Below, one piece after another: positions 1-9,663 of a stretch of 64,000 nucleotides of DNA. The translations under genes were made by a program, and so were the position numbers. The notes under the pieces were generated by a model. That model saw nothing but the letters and a program-made list of their open reading frames with translations, was not told the origin of the DNA and searched no databases. Every line of letters begins with the position of its first letter. The stretch's first letter is position 1. The DNA comes from an uncultured Schlesneria sp. Lineage in GTDB: Bacteria; Planctomycetota; Planctomycetia; Planctomycetales; Planctomycetaceae. Location of the stretch: positions 62,001 through 126,000 of the forward strand of contig CAIMFH010000025.1 in the NCBI GenBank assembly GCA_903840265.1. The letters run 5' to 3'.

Positions 1-645
1 CGAAATTGGAAACAACGCCAGCGCCCCATCGGCATGCCAGAACGTATTCACCTCATTGGCATTGTCAGTCAGACCATGCAGATGCACATCCGCCAGGATC
101 CAATCGCTCAGCATCGTATTGCCGACGAACTCCATCCCCAGCCCATGCCGGACGGCACTATGAGCACCATCGCAGCCGATCAGCCATGGAACTGTCAGCG
201 TCTCTTCGCGACCGTCCGCGCTCTGCAATGTCGCCGTGATCTGATCCGTATCTGCCACGAACCGCGTCAACTCAACCTGCCGCTCGATCTTTACGCCTCT
301 CGCGTTCAGTTGCGCTTCCAGCAGTCGCTCCGTGTCACTCTGCGGCAACATCAGCGCATAAGGATGCGGAGTCTGCAGTTCATCGAGTCGTACGTGAGCA
401 ACCTGGCGAGCGCCAGCATAAATATTCGCAGCCGTCACCTTGAAGCCCGCATCGACGAATGCCTGGCTGTGGCCTCCACGATCCATCAGCTCCAGCGTGC
501 GGCTCCAGAGGACCAGCGCTTTCGACTTGTCAGTCCGCGCGGCCGCTTTATCGATGATCCGCACCGGTATCCCGAATCGAGTCAGTTCCAATGCCATCGT
601 CAACCCGACCGGCCCTGCACCGACAACAAGCACTGCTGGCTCCAT
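1..645 (-). CDS. FAD-dependent aromatic-ring monooxygenase, 5' part only
   Basis: The first 215 codons of a flavoprotein hydroxylase of the PheA/TfdB (FAD_binding_3) class; the 3' end lies beyond the left edge. Read from the minus strand, the protein starts MEPAVLVVGAGPVGL, a dinucleotide-binding GxGxxG motif at residues 9-14. Near residue 156 it has the second fingerprint of this family, GCDGAHSAVR (the DG motif that contacts FAD and NAD(P)H). The ATG at 643-645 follows a purine-rich ribosome site (AGAGGGAG) with normal spacing. Such enzymes hydroxylate phenolic or related substrates using NAD(P)H and O2; the substrate cannot be read from this part. The opposite-strand open frame over the same bases is a shadow. 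Confidence 0.88.
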   Translation of the reverse strand, partial: MEPAVLVVGAGPVGLTMALELTRFGIPVRIIDKAAARTDKSKALVLWSRTLELMDRGGHSQAFVDAGFKVTAANIYAGARQVAHVRLDELQTPHPYALMLPQSDTERLLEAQLNARGVKIERQVELTRFVADTDQITATLQSADGREETLTVPWLIGCDGAHSAVRHGLGMEFVGNTMLSDWILADVHLHGLTDNANEVNTFWHADGALALFPIS

Positions 646-951
646 GTCTCAACTCCCTCTGATCGCGTCTGGATTCAAGCCGCACATATTTAAGTCGAAA
701 TGAAAACGATCGCAACCGCATTCCGCTATCAGACTCACATGCGGCTTCGTTTCTGTGAAACTCGAAAACAATTGTTCGAATCGCCAAAGCTGCTTCAAAT
801 TCAAGAAACCATTTCGTCGGCTCCGCCAATCCTCAGAGCACAGGTCGGCATCTTCCCGATGCAATCCAGAGCTCGACCTGCTTACACTAGCGATCACACA
901 ACACGAGGCCCCCTCGGGCGATCATCGACGAATTGACACAATGGGATCTTG
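646..951. other. Divergent intergenic region
   Basis: About 300 bases between the divergently transcribed monooxygenase and glycosidase-like genes, so it should hold both promoters. I see no convincing promoter, operator or RNA gene; the only structure is a 5 bp hairpin at 904-916. Confidence 0.4.
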
Positions 952-2925
952 ATGAAACCAGCCTGGCTCTTCACCATCGCATTGCTCGCCGCGTTCGGCC
1001 TTTCCCCCTCGATTGGACTGGCTGATAAGATCGTCGACAGCGACTTCGCCAAGGGTGACTTCGCGGCCCTGCGCTGGAAGGCCGATGGGGCTTGGGACGT
1101 GTTCACCTATGCTGATGTCGCCAAGAACCCGGGCGCGGTCGCTCGATTCGCCGCCAACAAACCGGCCGGCTCGTTGACCAAGACGTTTAATGAGATCCAA
1201 AATCCCGACAAGCTGACCTTGTCACTCGATTGCGGCTGGGGCTGGGGCGATGTCGCCCAGGGATCCGACTCGATCTCGTTCCTGCTGCTTGATGCGAAGG
1301 AAAATGGCTACGCCTTCAAGTTCCATCGCACGAAGGCCAATTGGGCCGTCCAGTGGAGCACTGCGACCAACGGCGCTGCCCCCAAAGACATGAATTGGGC
1401 TCCCACCGAGATCGATGTCAGCCACGCCGCAGTTCACGACGGCGGTGGCTTGAGCCATGTTGAGATCGCACGCGAAGCTGATGGGGCCTGGACGATCGCC
1501 AGCAAGGACTGGAACAAGGGATCAGGTGGAACTGTCCACTTCACCGACTCCACGACCACCTCCTTCCAGAAGCTGGTGCTGCTCGGAACCGAGAACTTCG
1601 ACGAGCAACTTTTCAACAAGATCGTACTGGAGACATCCAGCAGCAAGCCGACGCCCACGATCGCTCAACCGACATCCACCTTCCTGAACAGCATTGGCAT
1701 TTGCAGCACCTTCCCCGATCGCGGACAGCCGCTGCCGAAAACGGTCGAGATGGTGAAATACTGCGGTTTTCGCTGGGTTCGTGGCGGGATCGAAGGCCTG
1801 ACGACGGATGGCCCGACCACGCTGCAGACGTACCTCGACCTGCATAAGCAAACGGGAGTGAAGTTCAGTTGGGGCTTGGTCAGCGGTGGCAGCGACATCA
1901 AGAAATTGATCGACACCGCCAAGCCGCTCGCCGAAGTCGACGCATTGCTGGCCTTTGAAGGGAACAACGAACCCAACAACTGGGGCGTCACCTACCAGGG
2001 CGAAGCGGGGGGTGGCCGAGCCCCCTCATGGGTCGCCGTGGCGAAGCTTCAGCGAGACATGTACGCCGCTGTCAAATCCGATCCGCTACTGAAGAAGTAT
2101 CCCGTCTGGTCGGTCAGTGAACAGGGAGGACAGACCGATAACGTTGGCCTGCAGTTCTTGACGATTCCCCCCGACGCCGACACCAAGCTGCCTGCAGGAA
2201 CCAAGTACGCCGACTTCGCCAATGCCCACAACTACATCTACCATCCCGGCTCACCCGGCCTGTCCGACAACAAGACCTGGAACGCCGCCGACCCCACCTC
2301 GGCCTGTAAAGTAGATGGTCTATTCGGCAACTACGGCAGCACCTGGGCCAAGCACTTCCGCGGCTACTCCGAAACCGACTTGCTCACTCTTGCCCGAGTC
2401 ACCACCGAAACCGGCTGCACGATTGACGGTGCCGTCACCGAAGAAATCCAGGCCCTCAACCTGCTGAGCCTGTATCTTGCTCAGTTCAAGCGAGGCTGGA
2501 GTCACACCTCGGTCTACCTGCTGCGAGACCGCGCCGACGAAGCAGGCAACCAGTCCTTCGGTTATTTCAAACTCGACTACACCCCGCGCAAGGCCGCTGT
2601 TTACCTGCACAATCTGACCACGATCCTCGCCGACCAAGGGTCAACCGCTAAACCAAGCGAACTCAGCTTCTTGATCCCTCGGCAACCCTCCACAGTCCAC
2701 GATCTGCTTCTGCAAAAGAGCGACGGATCATTCCAACTGGTGATTTGGAACGAACGACTAAAAGGCTCGGACGATGTGACGGTTCAGTTCGCGAGCAAAC
2801 TTGCCAAGGTCAACATCTATAACCCGACCCTCGGCACCGACGTGACTGAGATACACGTCGATGTCGACTCGCTAAAACTGACGCTCAGCAATCACCCGCT
2901 GATCCTGGAGATTTCTTCCAAGTAG
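952..2925 (+). CDS. Secreted glycosidase-like (beta/alpha)8 protein with N-terminal lectin-like domain
   Basis: A 657-residue protein with a cleavable signal peptide (hydrophobic residues 5-20, ending near GLADK). Residues about 25-225 are rich in Trp and aromatic beta-strand patterns and resemble a concanavalin/LamG-like or carbohydrate-binding domain. The following ~370 residues look like a clan GH-A barrel: E340 sits in FEGNNEPNNW, the place of the usual acid/base Asn-Glu pair, and E486 in TTETGC is a candidate nucleophile. The C-terminal ~90 residues look like a beta-sandwich. It probably acts on polysaccharide outside the cytoplasm; the GH family and substrate are not assigned. A TTG at 949 is an alternative start, but the ATG at 952 gives a normal signal peptide. 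Confidence 0.75.
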   Translation: MKPAWLFTIALLAAFGLSPSIGLADKIVDSDFAKGDFAALRWKADGAWDVFTYADVAKNPGAVARFAANKPAGSLTKTFNEIQNPDKLTLSLDCGWGWGDVAQGSDSISFLLLDAKENGYAFKFHRTKANWAVQWSTATNGAAPKDMNWAPTEIDVSHAAVHDGGGLSHVEIAREADGAWTIASKDWNKGSGGTVHFTDSTTTSFQKLVLLGTENFDEQLFNKIVLETSSSKPTPTIAQPTSTFLNSIGICSTFPDRGQPLPKTVEMVKYCGFRWVRGGIEGLTTDGPTTLQTYLDLHKQTGVKFSWGLVSGGSDIKKLIDTAKPLAEVDALLAFEGNNEPNNWGVTYQGEAGGGRAPSWVAVAKLQRDMYAAVKSDPLLKKYPVWSVSEQGGQTDNVGLQFLTIPPDADTKLPAGTKYADFANAHNYIYHPGSPGLSDNKTWNAADPTSACKVDGLFGNYGSTWAKHFRGYSETDLLTLARVTTETGCTIDGAVTEEIQALNLLSLYLAQFKRGWSHTSVYLLRDRADEAGNQSFGYFKLDYTPRKAAVYLHNLTTILADQGSTAKPSELSFLIPRQPSTVHDLLLQKSDGSFQLVIWNERLKGSDDVTVQFASKLAKVNIYNPTLGTDVTEIHVDVDSLKLTLSNHPLILEISSK

Positions 2926-2934
2926 CCAGCTTAA

Positions 2935-4512
<1,578 letters not shown>

Positions 4513-4535
4513 AGTGGAAACTCCTGAACAATCTT

Positions 4536-5210
4536 CTAACGAAGTCCTTGGCGAATCAGATCGCTGATTCGTTGCGGAGTCAATTCATCAAGTGAGTCAA
4601 CAACACACTCGGCCGATTCCAATTCCGAACGAGTCCGGCCGGTGCTGGCGAGTCCGATGCAGATAATTCCTGCCGAATGAGCCGCCTGGATTCCAACGGG
4701 AGCGTCTTCGATGACACAACACGAAGCGACGGGTAGTCCCAGTCCTTTAGCGGCGAGTTGAAAAACCTGCGGGTCCGGCTTCCCTCGAGTTACCTGGCGA
4801 GCGGTCACTCGGCATTTCATGATTTCTGACACACCGAGCTTTTCCATCACCAGGTCCACATTTTCGGGCGGCCCCGATGAACCAACGGCCACCGCAATTC
4901 CCGCGGCGTCGAGAGCGCGAATCAAGTCTGCAGCACCGGGCATGGCGGGAAAATCGTCGCGAATGATTTCTCGATACAGCCATTCCTTGCGATCATCGAA
5001 TTGCCGCACTTCTTCCGGCGTCCACTGACGATCCGTCCACTGCTCGAGAATGTTTTCGCGCGATGTGCGGCCGAAGCCTTTGACAAATTCGGCTTCGGAA
5101 TAAGTGCGGCCGATTTCCGATGCCAGTTCCCGCCAGCTTTGGAAGTGTGATTGGTATGAGTCGATGAGCACTCCGTCGACATCGAAGATGACTCCTTGTC
5201 GATCAACCAT
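4536..5210 (-). CDS. HAD-superfamily hydrolase, beta-phosphoglucomutase-like
   Basis: A 224-residue HAD hydrolase with an alpha-helical cap. Motif I is DVDGVLID (residues 10-17, nucleophile D10, acid/base D12), motif II the Ser in VGSSGPPEN, motif III the Lys in RGKPDPQVF and motif IV the acidic pair in VIEDAPVGI. This set fits the beta-phosphoglucomutase / 2-deoxyglucose-6-phosphatase branch; activity on a hexose phosphate is inferred from that and from zwf following 23 bases downstream. Start: the ATG at 5208-5210 sets motif I at the usual distance. An in-frame ATG at 5307-5309 would add 33 residues with no family resemblance. Confidence 0.85.
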   Translation of the reverse strand: MVDRQGVIFDVDGVLIDSYQSHFQSWRELASEIGRTYSEAEFVKGFGRTSRENILEQWTDRQWTPEEVRQFDDRKEWLYREIIRDDFPAMPGAADLIRALDAAGIAVAVGSSGPPENVDLVMEKLGVSEIMKCRVTARQVTRGKPDPQVFQLAAKGLGLPVASCCVIEDAPVGIQAAHSAGIICIGLASTGRTRSELESAECVVDSLDELTPQRISDLIRQGLR

Positions 5211-5353
5211 TCCGTGGTTCCATCCTGTCGATTGCGAAAGTGTGCGGAGAACGTTCAAAGGCCCCGTGATCTTAACGACCAGCAGCCCCTTCGGCGACTG
5301 AATGGACATCAATCATCATCGATGAACCGAAGCGATTGATCTGTCATGACCGA

Positions 5354-5791
5354 TCAGTCTTTCGGCCACTTTGCGCCCTGATCGATCCACGCCCGCAGCA
5401 GGCCAATCTGCTCATCCGAGAGCTTGTCACCTTCAGGCGGCATCACGACATCAGGATCAACCGCCGCGACGTATTTGATCAGCCGGCTTTCATCACTTTT
5501 GCCCGCCGCGAAGACCGGACCGCCATCCCCGCCATTCAAGGCATCGTCCCGTCGGTCAAGGCGAAGCCCCCCTTCCTGGCGAGATGATCCATGGCACTTG
5601 TAACAGTGATCTTTGAACAACGGCTGAATGTCCTTGATGAAGTCGACTTCGCGCTTGGCCGCTGGAGGGATCGCGGCCATCTCTGTACCCCACACCGTTT
5701 GAATCAACACCGCGCCAAGTGCCATACCACTAGCGCAGGCGACGCCAAACGTGCCTGTCATCAGCCTGAATAGCACGTGACCACCACCCAT
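5354..5791 (-). CDS. Small planctomycete-type c-type cytochrome (PSCyt1-like domain)
   Basis: A 145-residue protein with an N-terminal hydrophobic segment (about residues 7-33, signal peptide or anchor) and one heme c site, CYKCH, at residues 63-67. A later VVMPPEG Met-Pro-Pro motif could supply the sixth ligand. The surrounding pattern (DIQPLFKDHCYKCHG, then LRLDRRDDAL, then SRLIKYV, then LRAWIDQGAKW) matches the planctomycete cytochrome c domain PSCyt1. That domain usually forms the N-terminus of large PSCyt1-DUF1549-DUF1553 proteins; here it stands alone. Role: probably periplasmic electron transfer, partner unknown. The ATG at 5789-5791 follows a GGAG site. Confidence 0.85.
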   Translation of the reverse strand: MGGGHVLFRLMTGTFGVACASGMALGAVLIQTVWGTEMAAIPPAAKREVDFIKDIQPLFKDHCYKCHGSSRQEGGLRLDRRDDALNGGDGGPVFAAGKSDESRLIKYVAAVDPDVVMPPEGDKLSDEQIGLLRAWIDQGAKWPKD

Positions 5792-5855
5792 CTCGACACT
5801 CCAAAACGATTCGCTTTCTGCGGTTTACGTCCTATGCGCGACGCACCAAATGATA

Positions 5856-5885
5856 ATGGGCTCGCCAGTTGATTGGCGAGCCCAT
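5856..5885 (-). terminator. Hairpin, probable intrinsic terminator of the Gly/Met-rich gene
   Basis: A perfect 12 bp stem (5856-5867 with 5874-5885) closes a 6-base loop, 28 bases past the stop of the gene ending at 5914. On the minus strand the stem is followed by a short T-rich run. It separates that gene from the cytochrome gene further along the same strand. Confidence 0.7.
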
Positions 5886-5913
5886 CAGGTTTCAATCGGA
5901 GTTTTCTGAGATG

Positions 5914-6843
5914 TTATTTCGTTGCTGCAGTCCGACCGGTGCGTGGTGCTGGTTCGGTGGTCTTCGGATCTGCTTTATCTTCTTTGCGCGTTGCGGATCG
6001 CTCCGTCGCTTGGGCCAGCAAGAGTTGCCCGGCAGACAGTTGCTCTTGAGTGAAATAAGGGGTCGGTGGCTGTCCGCCCAGATGATCGACAGACTTATTC
6101 GCCAGTTGCTGCCAGCTCATCTTATCGGTGATCGACCAGGCTGCGGCTTGAGCGGCTTGTGAATCAACACGACCACTTCCTACGGTCGTCAACAGCTCAT
6201 ACAGGACTGGATCTTTGCTGACGCGAGAAACGGGCATCAATTGATATTTGCTTGCCGAAGTCGGTTCAGGTCGGCCATGTTGCAAGCAAACGGAGTTGAG
6301 CTTCACGGCGACAATTCTTTCTGGTGGGACCGAGAAGAACCCACCACCACCGCCGCCCATACCACCCATGCCACCGCCCATGCCACCCATTCCGCCGCCC
6401 ATCCCGCCCATTCCGCCGCCACCCATCCCGCCGCCCATCATTTGACCACCACCGCCGCCACCCATCCCACCGCCCATACCACCCATGCCGCCACCCATCC
6501 CCATGCCACCCATGCCGCCCATCTGGGCATGAATTGGAGCTGCGATGACAGCTTCAGGGACTTTGACATTCAGCGGTTTATCGGTCTTGTTCTCGATCAG
6601 GACAGTGCCACCCAAGGCATTCTTCGGGATCACCTTAACTTCGACTTGCCCCGCTTCAATCGCGGCGAACAGTTCGACCTCTTCGCCGTTCGGGTCAAAT
6701 TTGGGATTCGTGATCGGCTTCTTATTGGCAGTCTTGGACGCCGTCTTCGTAGCCGCACTGACCGAATCATGACCGCCCATGACGAGCAGCCCAAGGCACG
6801 CAAAGCAACCGGCAAACAGGGTGACGAATGAACGACGAACCAT
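5914..6843 (-). CDS. Secreted protein with Gly/Met-rich repeat tract, function unknown
   Basis: A 309-residue protein with a signal peptide (hydrophobic residues 6-24). Residues about 30-100 form a short folded region (EEVELFAAIEAGQ, VLIENKTDKPLNVKVP). Then comes a low-complexity tract of GGMGG/GGGM units over roughly residues 105-170, coded by 6340-6530, and a C-terminal part with a cysteine, SNSVCLQHG-like and YELLTTVGSG patterns. Similar Gly/Met-tract secreted proteins are common in planctomycetes, but I know no function. The ATG at 6841-6843 is chosen because AAAGGAA sits 7 bases upstream; an upstream frame extension lacks this. A 12 bp terminator hairpin follows the gene. Confidence 0.8.
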   Translation of the reverse strand: MVRRSFVTLFAGCFACLGLLVMGGHDSVSAATKTASKTANKKPITNPKFDPNGEEVELFAAIEAGQVEVKVIPKNALGGTVLIENKTDKPLNVKVPEAVIAAPIHAQMGGMGGMGMGGGMGGMGGGMGGGGGGQMMGGGMGGGGMGGMGGGMGGMGGGMGGMGGGGGGFFSVPPERIVAVKLNSVCLQHGRPEPTSASKYQLMPVSRVSKDPVLYELLTTVGSGRVDSQAAQAAAWSITDKMSWQQLANKSVDHLGGQPPTPYFTQEQLSAGQLLLAQATERSATRKEDKADPKTTEPAPRTGRTAATK

Positions 6844-7382
6844 CAGTAGTTCCTTTTCGCAGAGATTCCTGCTTGCAACTCGAAGCATTGCCAGCGACCG
6901 AAGGACGGTAACAGTTTAAGTAATCAGATTTTCGGAGATACGGAGCCGGGATTCTAAGCCTTCTTCAAACCCCGGGGCAACGAAATCTTTGAAATCAGCA
7001 GTATTTTTTCACGAGCACGCGATGAGAATAACGGCAAAGGCCCGCGAAATGATCTCCCAGACAATTTCCATCTCTCCACTTATCGACCCCTAAAACGTCC
7101 TCGTCTGAAGAGACAGGTCCTGCTGCGTCATCGCCCGCATATTCGCGCAAGTCTATTTCCCATCGCACTCTGTGGTGGTTTTTGGCGGAATATCAGCCCC
7201 ATTATTCGTCGCAATTGTTCAACTCTTCCGCCGCCAACAGCAACTCTGCGGGCCAAGACGAGCCGTGCCGATATGGCTTTACGGCCCGCGCTCAAACGGC
7301 CTCAAAAAGAAGTTTTCCGATAATTCCGAGAATTCTGCAGGCTGGCTCCCAGCCCCCAGGATCGTTGTTGCGGGCGACAAGG
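6844..7382. other. Intergenic region between divergent genes
   Basis: About 540 bases upstream of both the Gly/Met-rich gene and the lipoprotein gene, expected to hold both promoters. I find no RNA gene, strong repeat or reliable promoter. Open frames that begin here on the plus strand are in-frame extensions or shadows of the lipoprotein gene. Confidence 0.4.
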
Positions 7383-8168
7383 ATGACGCACAAGGCAAAG
7401 CCTGGAAAGGCGATACTTCAGCGGACCACCGTCCGTCTGGCGTTGCTCCCTTTGTTACTGGCTTCGTGCCGCGTTACTTCGCAGTCATTGGCGAATGTCC
7501 AAAAGACGCAGGAGCCAGAGCGGTTGGTTGTCGTTTATCGCGCCCACCCGGTTTCGGGATCGATGTTTTCATCGGTGCCCAACACTGCCAATTCGCCAAT
7601 CCGGCAGGCCTCTGCGGAAAACTCGTCCGTGTCGCCGTTCCAGAATATGTGCTGGGCCAAGGCCGAGTTACGAATCGAGTCGCCTCATCCAGACGGCCGA
7701 CCTGACATGGTTCGAGTCACCTTGCATAGCCTGCCTGTGGACTGCGGGCATGAGTGCGAGTCACGAACTTTGACGGCGGGAATGGAAGAACGAAGCGGCG
7801 CGCGGCACGCTCGCCGAGCCAACTTCCGCGAACGCTGGTTCCTCGATGAGAATGCTCGCCATGACGGCGAAGTCTATCTTGAACTGGACCTCAAGAAGTA
7901 TGAGCTGGACCATATTCTGGATGAGCTCGGTGAGCACGGCTTCTTCAAAGATCAGTCATCCCGACAGACTGCCGGTCTGGAATCTCAACTCGAAGTTCGC
8001 CTGAATCGTCGCTGTACTTCAAAGGTCTGGAACTTCGAGCCGACTTTGGACGAATTGACGACCCGAGTGCAGGAACAGGGTGTCCAAAGAACCGTGGCCA
8101 ATCCAATCACGGACACACACGATAACTGGCTCTGGGGCTCGCTCAGGCCCGCCGCGCATTCTCGATGA
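7383..8168 (+). CDS. Predicted lipoprotein, function unknown
   Basis: A 261-residue protein. The N-terminus has basic residues and a hydrophobic stretch ending in LLLASC, a lipobox that would lipidate C29. The mature part contains VRVTLHSLPVDCGHEC and a well-conserved-looking acidic/hydrophobic segment (GEVYLELDLKKYELDHILDEL), followed by EPTLDELTTRVQEQG. I recognise no family; export to the envelope is the only supported inference. The start at 7383 places the lipobox correctly, while the frame is open further upstream without signal features. The 3' end overlaps the convergent trpF gene by 26 bases. Confidence 0.72.
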   Translation: MTHKAKPGKAILQRTTVRLALLPLLLASCRVTSQSLANVQKTQEPERLVVVYRAHPVSGSMFSSVPNTANSPIRQASAENSSVSPFQNMCWAKAELRIESPHPDGRPDMVRVTLHSLPVDCGHECESRTLTAGMEERSGARHARRANFRERWFLDENARHDGEVYLELDLKKYELDHILDELGEHGFFKDQSSRQTAGLESQLEVRLNRRCTSKVWNFEPTLDELTTRVQEQGVQRTVANPITDTHDNWLWGSLRPAAHSR

Positions 8169-8799
8169 ATCGCCGCACCTGCTCAATGTCCTTTTGCCCC
8201 GGAGTCGATTCGACGCCGCTGGCGACATCAACGCCCCACGGCTTAACAGCTTGAATCGCCTTGATGACATTGTCGGCGGTTAACCCACCGGCCAAGATCA
8301 GCGACGGCCACTTATCGTGCTGGTAGACCCGTCTCAAGGGTTCCCAAGGGACCGTATGCCCGGTTCCTCCGTAGGCGCCTGGCACACGAGAATCGATCAG
8401 GCAACCCGCCGTCTGAATACCTCGAACGCCGCAATCAACCAGGTGTTGTTCGAGATCGGCGAGGGATTCTCCGTCCATGCGCCAAGCACGAAAGAGTGGA
8501 ATTCCCGGCAGTCGGGAAGCGATGTTCGCAACCTCTTCAGCCGTCTCATCGCCATGCAGTTGCACCGCCCCAAGCCTGCACTCGTGAACAAGATCGGCGA
8601 TCTCAGAGGCGCCGTGATTCACAAACACGCCGACTCGTTGAACGGTATCGCCTGTCACGCCCGCAATTCGGGCGGCGACGTCCTTTCGGACCGAGCGCGG
8701 AGACTTCTCGTAGAAGTTCAAGCCGATGGCGTCGGGCGCCAGACGGCAGATCTGCTCAGCCGTCGCTTCGTCTCGCACGCCACAGATTTTGACCCACAT
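8143..8799 (-). CDS. trpF: Phosphoribosylanthranilate isomerase
   Basis: A 218-residue TIM-barrel enzyme that isomerises N-(5-phosphoribosyl)anthranilate in tryptophan synthesis. It opens with MWVKICGVRD, where the family catalytic Cys follows VKI. It contains GLNFYEKSPR, VGVFVN, VQLHGDE, the phosphate-binding LILAGGLTADNV, and GVDVASGVESTPGQKD near the C-terminus with the catalytic Asp. The ATG at 8797-8799 matches the usual family start; the long upstream extension of the frame does not resemble TrpF. No other trp gene is in the window, so trpF is separated from the rest of the pathway here. Confidence 0.96.
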   Translation of the reverse strand: MWVKICGVRDEATAEQICRLAPDAIGLNFYEKSPRSVRKDVAARIAGVTGDTVQRVGVFVNHGASEIADLVHECRLGAVQLHGDETAEEVANIASRLPGIPLFRAWRMDGESLADLEQHLVDCGVRGIQTAGCLIDSRVPGAYGGTGHTVPWEPLRRVYQHDKWPSLILAGGLTADNVIKAIQAVKPWGVDVASGVESTPGQKDIEQVRRFIENARRA

Positions 8800-8910
8800 G
8801 GGGATACCCAATAGAGCGCATTGCACGTAACTGTGGCGTCCCGCGGACGGAAAACCACTTGGTCTAACCCATGCCCCGACGCGACACATAAGTGCCACAC
8901 GCACAAATGC

Positions 8911-8937
8911 AAACAGCCCGGTGGATCACCGGGCTGT
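8911..8937 (-). terminator. Hairpin terminator downstream of rpsR
   Basis: A perfect 11 bp G+C-rich stem (8911-8921 with 8927-8937) with a 5-base loop, 24 bases past the rpsR stop. The T run on the minus strand is weak, but position and stability support a terminator between rpsR and trpF. Confidence 0.7.
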
Positions 8938-8961
8938 TGAATTGGCGATCCGCCAACAATG

Positions 8962-9246
8962 TCACTCTTCTGCGACGTATGGCAGCAGACCGATAAAGCG
9001 AGCTCGCAGGATCGCTTCACGGACTGCCCGTTGAAACTTCGCGCAGTTACCGGTCTTGCGTCGAGCCAGCATGCTGCCTTCGCGATCGATCATCGATCGC
9101 AGGGTCTTCAGATCTTTGTAGTCGACGAAAACCGGATGGGGCGACTTATCGCAACCATGAGTACAGAACCGGCATCGCAGCTTCTTCTTCAGCCGCTGAC
9201 GCTTCTTCCGCAGTTTCTTGATTTCCGTCTTATTCAATGCGCTCAT
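8962..9246 (-). CDS. rpsR: 30S ribosomal protein bS18
   Basis: A 94-residue small-subunit protein. The C-terminal two thirds match bS18: the [11 protein letters not shown] segment, then [17 protein letters not shown] and ARFIGLLPY. The N-terminus is very basic and has a CRFCTHGC cluster that suggests a zinc-binding form. The ATG at 9244-9246 follows GAGG with good spacing; a TTG directly upstream is less likely. In many bacteria rpsR lies in an rpsF-(ssb)-rpsR-rplI operon; here it stands alone, with its own candidate promoter, a structured leader and a terminator. Confidence 0.96.
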   Translation of the reverse strand: MSALNKTEIKKLRKKRQRLKKKLRCRFCTHGCDKSPHPVFVDYKDLKTLRSMIDREGSMLARRKTGNCAKFQRAVREAILRARFIGLLPYVAEE

Positions 9247-9385
9247 CAATAGGCCTCGGTTGGTGATTCCGAATCGCTTCGGAATCCGTTTCCTACTGGA
9301 AACGTAGAGGAATCTTGTTTCACGCGCTCGTCAGAATGAGGCGCGTCCGATCCAACGGATCGTCCGTTCCAAATAGGAATCGGGG
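9247..9385 (-). promoter_or_regulatory. Structured 5' leader of rpsR with four successive hairpins
   Basis: Between the candidate transcription start (about 9385) and the rpsR ATG lie four hairpins: 9265-9286 (9 bp stem, 4-base loop), 9287-9304 (7 bp, 4-base loop), 9322-9346 (6 bp, long loop) and 9348-9362 (6 bp, 3-base loop). The stems in the first, second and fourth are perfect and abut each other. Ribosomal protein genes are often autoregulated through such leaders, including the S6:S18 leader. I did not establish a match to that motif, so a regulatory role is inferred. Confidence 0.45.
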
Positions 9386-9391
9386 TCGTAA

Positions 9392-9419
9392 GTATTAAGG
9401 ATGGCCCGGGAAATTGCAA
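9392..9419 (-). promoter_or_regulatory. Candidate sigma-70-type promoter of rpsR
   Basis: On the minus strand TTGCAA (9414-9419) is followed after 16 bases by TAATAC (9392-9397), an acceptable but imperfect -35/-10 pair. It would start transcription just upstream of the structured rpsR leader. Confidence 0.35.
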
Positions 9420-9610
9420 GGGTACCACATCCCCACGCCGACCGCTCGTGGATCAGAGTCGTCTGGCACACCCACGGTACTGGCGAATCGCTCACCTGCT
9501 CAGTCGAGTTCTCTTGAAGCCGGCAAACGCCGCCCTATCCACATAATTCATAAAGACTTATGGAACAGCCAAGGCCACTTAAACAGCGAACGGGCTTCCT
9601 ATCAACCCTC

Positions 9611-9663
9611 CAATGCTGTGAACCGCCGCCGACTTCGGGTCAAATTGACCGCCTTGTTAGGCC
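9611..9663. repeat. Copy A of ~53 bp imperfect direct repeat flanking small genes
   Basis: About 80% identical to 10144-10196. Both copies contain the interrupted palindrome GGTCAA-N-TTGACC (9639-9651 here) and the shared core TGTGAACCGCC. The 3' end of the small gene 9640-10074 lies inside this copy. On the minus strand it begins with GCCTAAC, which fits the RYYYAAC box of integron attC sites, but I found no complementary GTTRRRY box at the far end. Confidence 0.65.

Noticed and set aside
34-693. Long plus-strand open frame at the left edge
   Set aside because: It is the reverse complement of the FAD monooxygenase gene, which has both FAD motifs on the minus strand.
6241-6831. His/Thr/Ala-rich plus-strand open frame
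   Set aside because: It is antisense to the Gly/Met repeat tract; simple repeats keep several frames open.
7700-7720. tRNA-like GGTTCGAGTC sequence
   Set aside because: No matching stems or anticodon arm nearby; it lies inside the lipoprotein gene.
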